Shown here piece by piece: positions 1 through 5,681 of a DNA stretch of 10,604 bases. Each line of letters begins with the position of its first letter. Position 1 is the stretch's first letter. Source of the stretch: TCS-49 sp964442515. Its GTDB lineage: Bacteria > Campylobacterota > Campylobacteria > Campylobacterales > Sulfurovaceae. A program made the translations under genes and the position numbers. Location: the NCBI GenBank assembly GCA_964442515.1, contig CAYUAC010000070.1, positions 1 to 10,604 on the forward strand. The letters are read 5' to 3'. Below the pieces are notes generated by a model. The model searched no databases, was not told the DNA's origin, and saw only the letters and a program-made list of their open reading frames with translations.

Positions 1-1
1 A

Positions 2-1180
2 AAGGGTGACATCCTCACACTGAGCAAAGACACCGTCGATATGGAGAAAAAAATCGTCTCATTAAGCTACCCCGCGATCATCGACAGCGTCAAAGAGGGC
101 GAAATGATCTATATATCCGACGGCAACATCCGGGTCAAGGTCATTCATAAAAAGCAGGATGCTTTGGAGTGTGAAGTGGTGGTGGCCAATACGCTGCATT
201 CAAAAAAGGGCGTCAATTTCCCAAACAGCGAAATCAGTATCGACAGTATCACCCCAAAGGATAAAAAAGATCTCATCTTTGGCTGTGACAAGGTCGATCT
301 GGTCGCTATCAGCTTTGTACGAAGCGCCAGAGATATCAGGCAGGCCAGAGAAATCTTGCAAGCTCAGGGCCAAAACCCCGATATCTTTGCCAAGATCGAA
401 ACACCCGCGGCGGTAGAAGATATTGATAATATCATCGAAGAAACCGACGGCGTCATGGTCGCCAGGGGTGATATGGGCGTTGAACTTGGCGTTCATAAAG
501 TACCGCCCATTCAAAAGATGATCGTGCGAAAATGCAATGAAAAAAACAAACCCGTCATCATCGCTACCCAAATGCTGACTTCCATGATCGATTCGCCTTA
601 TCCCACCAGAGCGGAGATGTCGGATGTGGCTAACGCGGTTTTGGACGGAGCCGACGCATTGATGCTGTCAGATGAAACCACCGTGGGCAGGTACCCCTTT
701 GAAGTGATAAAAGTGTTACATGATGCGATTGTGGAAGCTGAGGGGATTTATCCCTATTACAAGCTGGATAATATCAGTGAACAAGACAGCGTGGTCGCTT
801 CAGCGGCGATGATGGCTCAAAATATGAACCCCGAAGCGCTGGTGGTTTTTACCAGAGCGGGCAAAACGGCCAGGAAACTTTCGCAGTTTCGTACCGACAA
901 ACCCATTCTGGCGTCCTGTTACAACATGGATACGCTGCGCCGTCTCAAAGTGGTGTGGGGCGTACAGCCCATCTATCTGTCCCGGGAGTTTAACGACAGT
1001 AACGAACTGCAGTACCGCTTTATCAAAAAGGGACTTGAGTGCGGCATGATCGATATGGACAAGCGCTATATTTTTGCGTTTAGCTACCCGCTTGAAAGCC
1101 GCTTTTCGACCAATGTGGTGCGGGTAATGGAAAAAGAGAGCTTTAATTATCTGATAGATAAGTTTGAGCAAACGCTTTGA
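2..1180 (+). CDS. pyk: Pyruvate kinase, 5' end outside the window
   Basis: Pyruvate kinase transfers phosphate from phosphoenolpyruvate to ADP in the last step of glycolysis, in the cytoplasm. The reading frame is open from base 2 without a start, and the first visible residues (GDILTLSKD) already belong to the family, so the ATG at 41 is an internal methionine. About 392 residues are visible against a usual 470-480, so roughly the first 80-90 are missing. Visible landmarks are the signature DIFAKIETPAAVE with its catalytic Lys near base 392, ARGDMGVEL near 461, ATQMLTSM near 563, and PTRAEMSDVANAVLDGADA followed by MLSDETTVG. A regulatory-type C-terminal domain follows (VVFTRAGKTARKLSQFR). 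The SDET stretch has Asp where many homologues have Gly. The 3' end overlaps the opposing DUF134 gene by 38 bases. Identification is secure; the start and any upstream partner cannot be seen. Confidence 0.96.
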   Translation, partial: KGDILTLSKDTVDMEKKIVSLSYPAIIDSVKEGEMIYISDGNIRVKVIHKKQDALECEVVVANTLHSKKGVNFPNSEISIDSITPKDKKDLIFGCDKVDLVAISFVRSARDIRQAREILQAQGQNPDIFAKIETPAAVEDIDNIIEETDGVMVARGDMGVELGVHKVPPIQKMIVRKCNEKNKPVIIATQMLTSMIDSPYPTRAEMSDVANAVLDGADALMLSDETTVGRYPFEVIKVLHDAIVEAEGIYPYYKLDNISEQDSVVASAAMMAQNMNPEALVVFTRAGKTARKLSQFRTDKPILASCYNMDTLRRLKVVWGVQPIYLSREFNDSNELQYRFIKKGLECGMIDMDKRYIFAFSYPLESRFSTNVVRVMEKESFNYLIDKFEQTL

Positions 1181-1754
1181 CAAGGGTTTGCAGCGAAAAA
1201 CCCGGGGGTTGTTTTTCGTAAAAAACACCCGTAGCAAGCAGGGAGTTGACTAACCCGGCTCCGGCTTTATCGCTGATATAAAAGTTGACGTTTTGCTTAG
1301 CGGCGATCTTTGGCAGTTCCAGTGCCGGTTTCGTGCCCTTTGTCACCACGGGATTGTCGGTAAACTCCACACTGTAATCATCCCGGCTGTTGATATGAAC
1401 AAAAGCGATGTAGCGCTCAACCGGAGTGATGGCGTGAAAACTGTTTTTTTCCGCGGTACAAATCATCACCGTCAAGGATGTTTTTTCATCGTTAATATGC
1501 AGCTGCTTGCCGCTGACAAGAGCGGTTGCGATTTTAAAGCGCGCGCTTTTGATGATGCGTGAAAACGTCGGGCGCGACACGTTCATCTTTTTGGCCGCCT
1601 CGTCCTGATACAGTCCCCGGCTGTCCATTAAAAATACCGCTTCCATCTCGTCGTGATCCAGTGTAACGCTGCCGGTATCTTTGTGATCGGTAGGACCGAA
1701 CTCTTTGTATACGGGTTTAAAACCGTACTCTCTTTTGTTTTTTGATCGCGGCAT
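1143..1754 (-). CDS. DUF134 (UPF0251) helix-turn-helix regulator fused to a NifX/NifB-like domain
   Basis: This is a predicted DNA-binding regulator of 203 residues. Residues 1-90 match the DUF134/UPF0251 pattern: MPRSK start, GFKPVYKEFGP, then TLDHDEMEAVFLMD and a helix-turn-helix at about 48-74 (YQDEAAKKMNVSRPTFSRI). Residues 93-195 resemble the dinitrogenase iron-molybdenum cofactor biosynthesis fold shared by NifX, NifY and the NifB tail, with a GAGLVNSLLATGV segment where the family has its glycine-rich turn. I chose the start at 1754 because GAAAGGT lies just upstream on the minus strand and MPRSK is the family N-terminus; the frame runs open to 1826 but that would cover the promoter. 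It diverges from ccoG and ends inside pyk. Target and ligand are unknown. A role in sensing metal clusters or anions is inference from the NifX-like half, and self-regulation through the intergenic palindrome is possible. Confidence 0.85.
   Translation of the reverse strand: MPRSKNKREYGFKPVYKEFGPTDHKDTGSVTLDHDEMEAVFLMDSRGLYQDEAAKKMNVSRPTFSRIIKSARFKIATALVSGKQLHINDEKTSLTVMICTAEKNSFHAITPVERYIAFVHINSRDDYSVEFTDNPVVTKGTKPALELPKIAAKQNVNFYISDKAGAGLVNSLLATGVFYEKQPPGFSLQTLVKAFAQTYLSDN
1194..1218. terminator. Candidate hairpin at the pyk/DUF134 convergent junction
   Basis: An 8-bp perfect stem, CGAAAAAC (1194-1201) with GTTTTTCG (1211-1218), closes a 9-base GC-rich loop 14 bases after the pyk stop. It lies inside the end of the opposing regulator gene. 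No clean T-run follows on either strand outside the stem, so a terminator role is only a guess from position; it may be a by-product of coding sequence. Confidence 0.3.
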
Positions 1755-1784
1755 CGGTGACCTTTCGTATAATTCTTTTGTCAA

Positions 1785-1793
1785 ATTATACCA
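1785..1793 (-). promoter_or_regulatory. Extended -10 promoter of the DUF134 gene
   Basis: On the minus strand the bases read TGG-TATAAT, an extended -10 element with consensus hexamer. It sits 31 bases upstream of the chosen ATG, leaving a short leader holding the AAAGGT ribosome site. I find no good -35 at 16-18 bp spacing, which extended -10 promoters tolerate. Confidence 0.5.
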
Positions 1794-1809
1794 TAACCAC
1801 TGTTTATAC

Positions 1810-1838
1810 TTGACATATGTGCACATAAATGCTAATAT
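1810..1838 (+). promoter_or_regulatory. Sigma-70 promoter of ccoG
   Basis: TTGACA (1810-1815), a 17-base spacer and TAATAT (1833-1838) give a consensus -35 and a near-consensus -10 at ideal spacing. Transcription would start near 1845, leaving a leader of about 70 bases before the ccoG ATG. The spacer holds a perfect palindrome, so the promoter is probably strong when free and repressible when that site is bound. Confidence 0.65.
1816..1827. promoter_or_regulatory. Candidate operator: 12-bp palindrome in the ccoG promoter spacer
   Basis: TATGTGCACATA is a perfect palindrome lying wholly between the -35 and -10 of the ccoG promoter. It is also upstream of the -10 of the divergent DUF134 gene. 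A bound protein would block ccoG and could act on both genes. The obvious candidate binder is the adjacent DUF134 regulator, but a CRP/FNR-superfamily protein is also possible because TGTG/CACA half-sites are common there. No binding is shown. Confidence 0.4.
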
Positions 1839-1862
1839 TTTACTATACCATGATATAAAAAG

Positions 1863-1876
1863 ATAATAACTATTAT
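1863..1876. repeat. AT-rich inverted repeat in the ccoG leader
   Basis: ATAATA-AC-TATTAT is a perfect 6-bp inverted repeat with a 2-base centre, about 18-31 bases after the predicted ccoG transcription start. Fur-family operators are AT-rich inverted repeats of this kind, but this one departs from the published spacing I know for Campylobacterota (one central base), and such repeats are frequent by chance in AT-rich DNA. Confidence 0.25.
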
Positions 1877-1893
1877 AAATGTTTTTTATCTTT

Positions 1894-1903
1894 GTTCATG
1901 AAC
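1894..1903. repeat. 10-bp palindrome next to the ccoG ribosome site
   Basis: GTTCATGAAC is a perfect palindrome ending two bases before the GGAGG ribosome site of ccoG (1906-1910). In RNA it can form only a weak hairpin, so an operator or a chance palindrome are both possible. Confidence 0.2.
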
Positions 1904-1916
1904 TTGGAGGGTTATT

Positions 1917-3317
1917 ATGTCACAGGAAAAATCTATTCCCACCCCCTACCGGATAAAAAGATACTGGTTCTTTTTATTCGTGACGGTGGTGGCGCTGGTA
2001 TTGCCGTGGATCACGGTTGACGGCAATCATCTGTTTTTGCTCAGTTTTGATCAGAAACAGCTGCATTTGGCTTTTGTCGCTTTTGATATGCAAGAGTTGT
2101 ATCTGATGCCGTTTTTGCTGATGCTTCTGTTTATCGGCATCTTTTTTATCACCACACTCGGGGGCCGCGTATGGTGCGGCTGGGCTTGCCCGCAGACGAT
2201 TTTTAGAGTCATTTACCGTGACTTTTTAGAAACCAAGCTGCTTGGTCTGCGCAAACGCATCGCCAACAAGCAGCAGGAACCGGATATGAGCAAGGCAGGC
2301 AACAAGATCAAAAAGCTTGTTGCCATCTTGCTGTGGTCCGCGCTTTCGCTGCTGGCGGCGTCTAACTTTATGTGGTATTTCGTACCGCCTGAGGATTTCT
2401 TTGCCTACCTGGCCAATCCGGGTGAGCATATGGTCCTGCTTGGGTTTGTACTTGGGATCGCGGGCTTTTTGATCTTTGATGTGGTTTTTATCAAAGAAAA
2501 CTTCTGTGTGTATATCTGTCCCTACAGCCGCGTACAAAGCGTGCTGTTTGACAAAGACACCCTGATGACGGTGTATGATCCAAACAGGGGCGGCAAGATA
2601 TATGAGGGAGAAAAAAAGCTTTATTCCAAACAAAAAGATATCCAGGCCGATCAACCGGGTGCTGAGTGTACCGCCTGTGAAAGCTGCGTGAAAGTGTGCC
2701 CGACCCATATCGATATCCGCAAAGGTTTGCAGCTTGAATGTATCAACTGCCTAGAATGTGCCGATGCGTGTACCAAGGTCATGGGCAAACTGGGCAAGGA
2801 AAGCTTGATTCACTGGTCTTCTGAAAAAGAGGTCGTAGCCCAAGAGGGCAAGACCAAGATTTTCAGAGGCAGCGTGATAGCGTACCTGGTCGTGCTTGGT
2901 ATTATCACCATAGCCCTGTTTGCCATGGGCAGTACCAAAGAGCATATGCTGTTAAATATCAATAAGACTACGCGTCTTTATAAGATCAATGAAGAAGGCA
3001 GCGTACAAAACGCGTACCTTTTCTTGATCCAAAATACCGATGATAAAAAGCACAGCTATGCCTTTGAACTAAACAATGACAAGCTTGAGATCGTACGGCC
3101 TACAGAACCGGTCACGATTGAAGCGGGCGGCAAGAAAAAAGAGATCGTTATTATCAAAACAGATGAAGTATTGGTCAAAGATGAGCGTAAAGATACACCG
3201 TTGCCTCTGAAGGTAAAAGCATACGCGGTGGATGAACCCAAGCGGGTCTTTGTCAACAGAGACACCACGTTTATTTATCCAAGATATGATGTGTATCAGC
3301 AAAAGACAAACGAGTAA
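1917..3317 (+). CDS. ccoG: Cytochrome cbb3 oxidase maturation protein CcoG (FixG/RdxA family)
   Basis: CcoG is an inner-membrane iron-sulfur protein needed to assemble cbb3-type cytochrome oxidase; it has been reported to reduce Cu(II) to Cu(I) for the copper centre. The 466 residues show the family layout. Membrane segments lie near 17-36, 62-82, 135-152, 172-192 and 318-338. Two CxxxC sites are present (C87/C91 in VWCGWACPQ, C197/C201 in FCVYICPY). A double 4Fe-4S ferredoxin domain has C251, C254, C257, C261 and C275, C278, C281, C285. The C-terminal region from about 345 is the Ig-like CcoG domain. The ATG at 1917 has GGAGG six bases upstream and begins the usual short cytoplasmic lead. 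It has its own promoter and ends in a strong terminator, so it is probably transcribed alone. The oxidase genes ccoNOQP are not in the window. No FNR-like TTGAT-N4-ATCAA site is visible upstream. Confidence 0.95.
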   Translation: MSQEKSIPTPYRIKRYWFFLFVTVVALVLPWITVDGNHLFLLSFDQKQLHLAFVAFDMQELYLMPFLLMLLFIGIFFITTLGGRVWCGWACPQTIFRVIYRDFLETKLLGLRKRIANKQQEPDMSKAGNKIKKLVAILLWSALSLLAASNFMWYFVPPEDFFAYLANPGEHMVLLGFVLGIAGFLIFDVVFIKENFCVYICPYSRVQSVLFDKDTLMTVYDPNRGGKIYEGEKKLYSKQKDIQADQPGAECTACESCVKVCPTHIDIRKGLQLECINCLECADACTKVMGKLGKESLIHWSSEKEVVAQEGKTKIFRGSVIAYLVVLGIITIALFAMGSTKEHMLLNINKTTRLYKINEEGSVQNAYLFLIQNTDDKKHSYAFELNNDKLEIVRPTEPVTIEAGGKKKEIVIIKTDEVLVKDERKDTPLPLKVKAYAVDEPKRVFVNRDTTFIYPRYDVYQQKTNE

Positions 3318-3345
3318 AAGCCGCGCCTTCGGGCGCGCTTTTTTT
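3316..3345 (+). terminator. Rho-independent terminator of ccoG
   Basis: A perfect CGCGCC/GGCGCG stem (3322-3327 with 3332-3337) is closed by a TTCG tetraloop in the very stable C(UUCG)G context. A run of seven T follows at 3339-3345. AAAAG at the base of the stem can pair with CTTTT across one bulged C. It begins at the ccoG stop codon and separates ccoG from the next gene. Confidence 0.9.
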
Positions 3346-3395
3346 CCTGCAGGGCTTGTGTGAGTCTTGCACGAAAGAAAGCACAGGGAGAAATG

Positions 3396-3950
3396 ATGAA
3401 ACTGTCAACGATTATTTACTCATTTATAGTAGTGGTTGTCATTGCTGTAATGGGAATAGAAGTATACAAGCAGCTGGGACCGAAAAAATCGGCCAAATCA
3501 GACAGGCTGGCCTGCCACAGAGCCGACAAGGTCGTCGTATTTGAACGCATTTACAAGCAGGAGAAAATTCCAGCCTTGCAAGAAGCGCTGAGAGCTCAAA
3601 ACTTTGAGGTCACCCCCAGGGTACAAAAGGCTGAGTATATGGACAGCCAGCTTTTTACCCACATCAGCAAAGAAGAGGTGGTCGATCTGCTAAAAAGCAG
3701 GCTTGGGCGTGAAGCAGGCAGTGTACAAACGGACAAAAACGCCGTGATCGATCTTTTGATTTATGAAAACGATAAAAAAGATCCCAAGAAAAAAACCGAA
3801 AAAGCCAAGCTTTACGCGGGGTATCTGACTTTGGATTTTACAGTAGAGGGTACTCTTGTGTACAAAATCCAGATTGACTTTTTGGATATGCAGGGCAAGG
3901 ACGTGGCTGACCGTATCGACTGCGCGGTTGCATCGGTTATGAGTTTATAA
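3396..3950 (+). CDS. Membrane-anchored protein of unknown function
   Basis: I do not recognise this 184-residue protein. An N-terminal hydrophobic segment (about 5-21, STIIYSFIVVVVIAVMG) looks like an uncleaved signal anchor, leaving a soluble, charged domain probably in the periplasm. That domain has a lysine-rich stretch near 125-135 (DKKDPKKKTEK) and two cysteines, C40 (ACHRADK) and C176 (DRIDCAV), which could form a disulfide or bind a ligand. I chose the ATG at 3396 because GGGAG (3386-3390) is five bases away; the ATG at 3393 is only two bases from it. The frame is open further left, but no ribosome site supports those starts. It follows the ccoG terminator, and I see no convincing promoter of its own in the 50-base gap, so it may depend on read-through or a non-canonical promoter. 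It is 24 bases from the next gene and probably co-transcribed with it. Confidence 0.75.
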   Translation: MKLSTIIYSFIVVVVIAVMGIEVYKQLGPKKSAKSDRLACHRADKVVVFERIYKQEKIPALQEALRAQNFEVTPRVQKAEYMDSQLFTHISKEEVVDLLKSRLGREAGSVQTDKNAVIDLLIYENDKKDPKKKTEKAKLYAGYLTLDFTVEGTLVYKIQIDFLDMQGKDVADRIDCAVASVMSL

Positions 3951-3974
3951 GAGTTTTGGAACAAAGGAGGAATA

Positions 3975-4949
3975 ATGAGTGACAGCAAGTGTGAAAGCGT
4001 GCCTAGTAACAGGCTTCAATTTTTCCCCATTATGATGTTTGCGGTCGTAATGGGATTATCGGGACTGACCATCGTTTTTCAAAAAGCGGGGCAGATCCTT
4101 GGTTTTGGCGGCAGTGTGGGAACGGTGCTGGCAGTGATTGATATGATCATTTTCGCCGTTATTGTCGGGTTTTACCTGCTTAAACTGGTTACGTATTTTG
4201 GTGAAGTCAAGCAGGAGTTTTCCCACCCGGTCCGGATCAACTTTTTTGCCGCAACGGCGATTTCGTTTTTACTGATGGCGATTATTTTTCACAGTATCAA
4301 CCACGATGTAGCCTTTTATCTTTTTATTGTGGGAACGGTGATGCAAACCTTTTTTACCTTTTATACCATCAGTTTCTGGATCAATAAAAACCTTGAGATC
4401 AAACATTCCAACCCCGCGTGGTTTATTCCCATCGTGGGCAACGTGCTGGTTCCCGTAGCCGGGGCCGGTATGGTTAGTGCGGATTTCTTGCTGTATTATT
4501 TTGCCGTGGGCGTGTTTTTCTGGATCGTTCTGACTTCGATTTTGATTAACCGTATTATTTTCCACCATCAGCTGGCGGTGAAATTTATTCCCACGCTGTT
4601 TATTTTTATTGCGCCGCCCGCGATCAGTTTTATCGCGTATATGCAGCTGTTTGGCAGTTATGACGTGTTTGCCAAGATACTGCTTGATCTGGCGCTGTTT
4701 TTTACCTTTTTACTCTTTTTTATGTACAAAAACTTTACAAATTTGAAATTTTTCATCTCCTGGTGGGCGTTTACCTTTCCCCTGGCTGCGGTGAGTATCG
4801 CTGTGATGCTGGCTTATAAGATCACGGGAGCGCTGTTTTTTCAAATACTGAGTTTTCTGTTTATCGGGGTAACGCTGTTTGTTGTGCTGCTTGTGAGCAT
4901 CAAAACCCTGCAGCATATGAAAGCAAAAGAGATCTGTATTCAGGAATAA
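3975..4949 (+). CDS. SLAC1/TehA-family anion channel (TDT transporter family)
   Basis: This 324-residue integral membrane protein resembles the SLAC1/TehA group (PF03595), formerly the tellurite-resistance/dicarboxylate transporter family, whose members conduct anions through a ten-helix pore. The family start is visible as FFPIMMFAVVMGLSGL at about 16-31, followed by roughly nine further hydrophobic stretches with short loops up to about residue 310. A PAWFIPIVGNVLVPVAGAG segment near 143-161 fits the conserved proline- and glycine-rich pore helices. The start is fixed by AAAGGAGG four bases upstream of the ATG. It follows the unknown membrane-anchored gene by 24 bases and overlaps the opposing response regulator gene by 10 bases at its end, with no terminator in between. 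Substrate cannot be told from sequence; anions such as nitrate, chloride, formate or small dicarboxylates are possible. Confidence 0.8.
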   Translation: MSDSKCESVPSNRLQFFPIMMFAVVMGLSGLTIVFQKAGQILGFGGSVGTVLAVIDMIIFAVIVGFYLLKLVTYFGEVKQEFSHPVRINFFAATAISFLLMAIIFHSINHDVAFYLFIVGTVMQTFFTFYTISFWINKNLEIKHSNPAWFIPIVGNVLVPVAGAGMVSADFLLYYFAVGVFFWIVLTSILINRIIFHHQLAVKFIPTLFIFIAPPAISFIAYMQLFGSYDVFAKILLDLALFFTFLLFFMYKNFTNLKFFISWWAFTFPLAAVSIAVMLAYKITGALFFQILSFLFIGVTLFVVLLVSIKTLQHMKAKEICIQE

Positions 4950-5602
4950 AGGCAGTAGCCTATGTTGGAGTGGCGCACGATTTTGATGTGCGGCAGCTTT
5001 TTTCGAAGCCTTGAGATGAGTTCTCTGAGGGCGGAGGGGTTTTTGTCCGCGCCCCAGATACGCTGTATCAGGGTTTGGCTGCTGATACTTGTACCGTGGT
5101 TTTCTATCAGCGCGGCAAGGGCGGAGCTTTCGAGTTTTGAAAGTGCGATCGTTTTACCTTGATAACAGATGGTGCGTGTTTTTTTCTCATATGAGTAGGG
5201 TCCCAGCGTAACGGTGTCGCTGCTTGCGGGCTTGGATGCCGAAAGCTTTTGCCCCGCTACCATCATCATCGCTTCAAGGTCGGCGGCACTGACGGGTTTG
5301 ATCAAAAATCCCAGCGGTTTGGACAGGGAAGCTTCGCTGATCGTTTCAGAATCATGGTAAGAGGTTAAAAAGATAATACCGCTTTGGTGCGTGACCCACA
5401 GCTGCCTGGCCAACTGTAAACCGTCTACGGCTCCTTTGATATTGATATCCATAAAAACCAGATCAATACGCGTATTTGCCACTGTTTGCAACACGTCTTG
5501 GGCGTTGTCGGCGATAAGGGGTTTGTTATACCCCTGCAGCGTCAGAGACTGCTGCAAAAACTTGGCGGTAAGAAAGTCGTCTTCGACGATTAAAATCTGC
5601 AT
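4940..5602 (-). CDS. OmpR/PhoB-type response regulator
   Basis: This is a 220-residue two-component response regulator. The receiver domain (1-115) has the acidic pair D8/D9, the phospho-acceptor D52 (LVFMDINIKG), T80 (IIFLTSY) and K102-P103 (FLIKPVS). The MDINIKGxxDG pattern is common in receivers served by HisKA_2-type kinases. A winged helix-turn-helix of the Trans_reg_C type covers about 132-218 (LSKLESSALAALIENHG, then LRELISRLRKKL). I chose the ATG at 5602 because MQILIVEDD is a standard receiver start and AGGA lies upstream; the open frame to 5671 would run through the promoter region. It diverges from the HisKA_2 kinase gene with 79 bases between starts, so the two are the likely cognate pair. 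Its probable DNA site is the 11-bp-period direct repeat ahead of the HD-GYP gene; a matching half-site lies in its own promoter region (inference). Confidence 0.93.
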   Translation of the reverse strand: MQILIVEDDFLTAKFLQQSLTLQGYNKPLIADNAQDVLQTVANTRIDLVFMDINIKGAVDGLQLARQLWVTHQSGIIFLTSYHDSETISEASLSKPLGFLIKPVSAADLEAMMMVAGQKLSASKPASSDTVTLGPYSYEKKTRTICYQGKTIALSKLESSALAALIENHGTSISSQTLIQRIWGADKNPSALRELISRLRKKLPHIKIVRHSNIGYCLYS

Positions 5603-5626
5603 TACGTGATCCTGATATGGAATTTG

Positions 5627-5660
5627 GCGTTTTTTGGTTAGAATTTTAGCCAAAAACGCG
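5627..5660. promoter_or_regulatory. Divergent promoter region with imperfect inverted repeat
   Basis: The 79-base gap between the regulator and kinase genes has arms GCGTTTTTTGGTTA (5627-5640) and TAGCCAAAAACGC (5647-5659), which pair except for one extra T and one G-T mismatch, around a 6-base centre. Two facing -10-like hexamers overlap in it: TAGAAT on plus (5639-5644) and TAAAAT on minus (5643-5648). The minus one has TTGTTT 17 bases upstream. The minus strand also reads TTCTAAC at 5637-5643, matching the core of the direct repeat ahead of the HD-GYP gene. A shared, self-regulated divergent promoter is inferred. Confidence 0.4.
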
Positions 5661-5681
5661 CGGCGAAACAAAAGGTATCAT

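Noticed and set aside
800..1237. Minus-strand open frame spanning the end of pyk
   Set aside because: It is antisense to the pyruvate kinase C-terminal domain and out of frame with the DUF134 gene, which explains this end better.
1755..1826. Upstream extension of the DUF134 regulator to 1826
   Set aside because: The family begins at MPRSK, a ribosome site precedes that Met, and the extension would cover a consensus extended -10 element.
1839..1916. FNR-type site (TTGAT-N4-ATCAA) expected for an oxygen-linked ccoG
   Set aside because: I searched the whole gap before ccoG by eye and found no such sequence.
2226..2708. Open frame on the minus strand (160 codons) opposite ccoG
   Set aside because: The plus strand here encodes conserved CcoG helices and the first ferredoxin cysteines; the antisense product has no family features.
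3346..3395. Promoter for the unknown membrane-anchored gene
   Set aside because: TTGTGT and TTGCAC occur as possible -35 elements but no matching -10 stands at 16-18 bases, so I did not call one.
5634..5681. Upstream extension of the histidine kinase to an ATG at 5634
   Set aside because: It would put a basic 16-residue stretch before a clear signal peptide and overlap the divergent promoter. The ATG at 5682 has a ribosome site.
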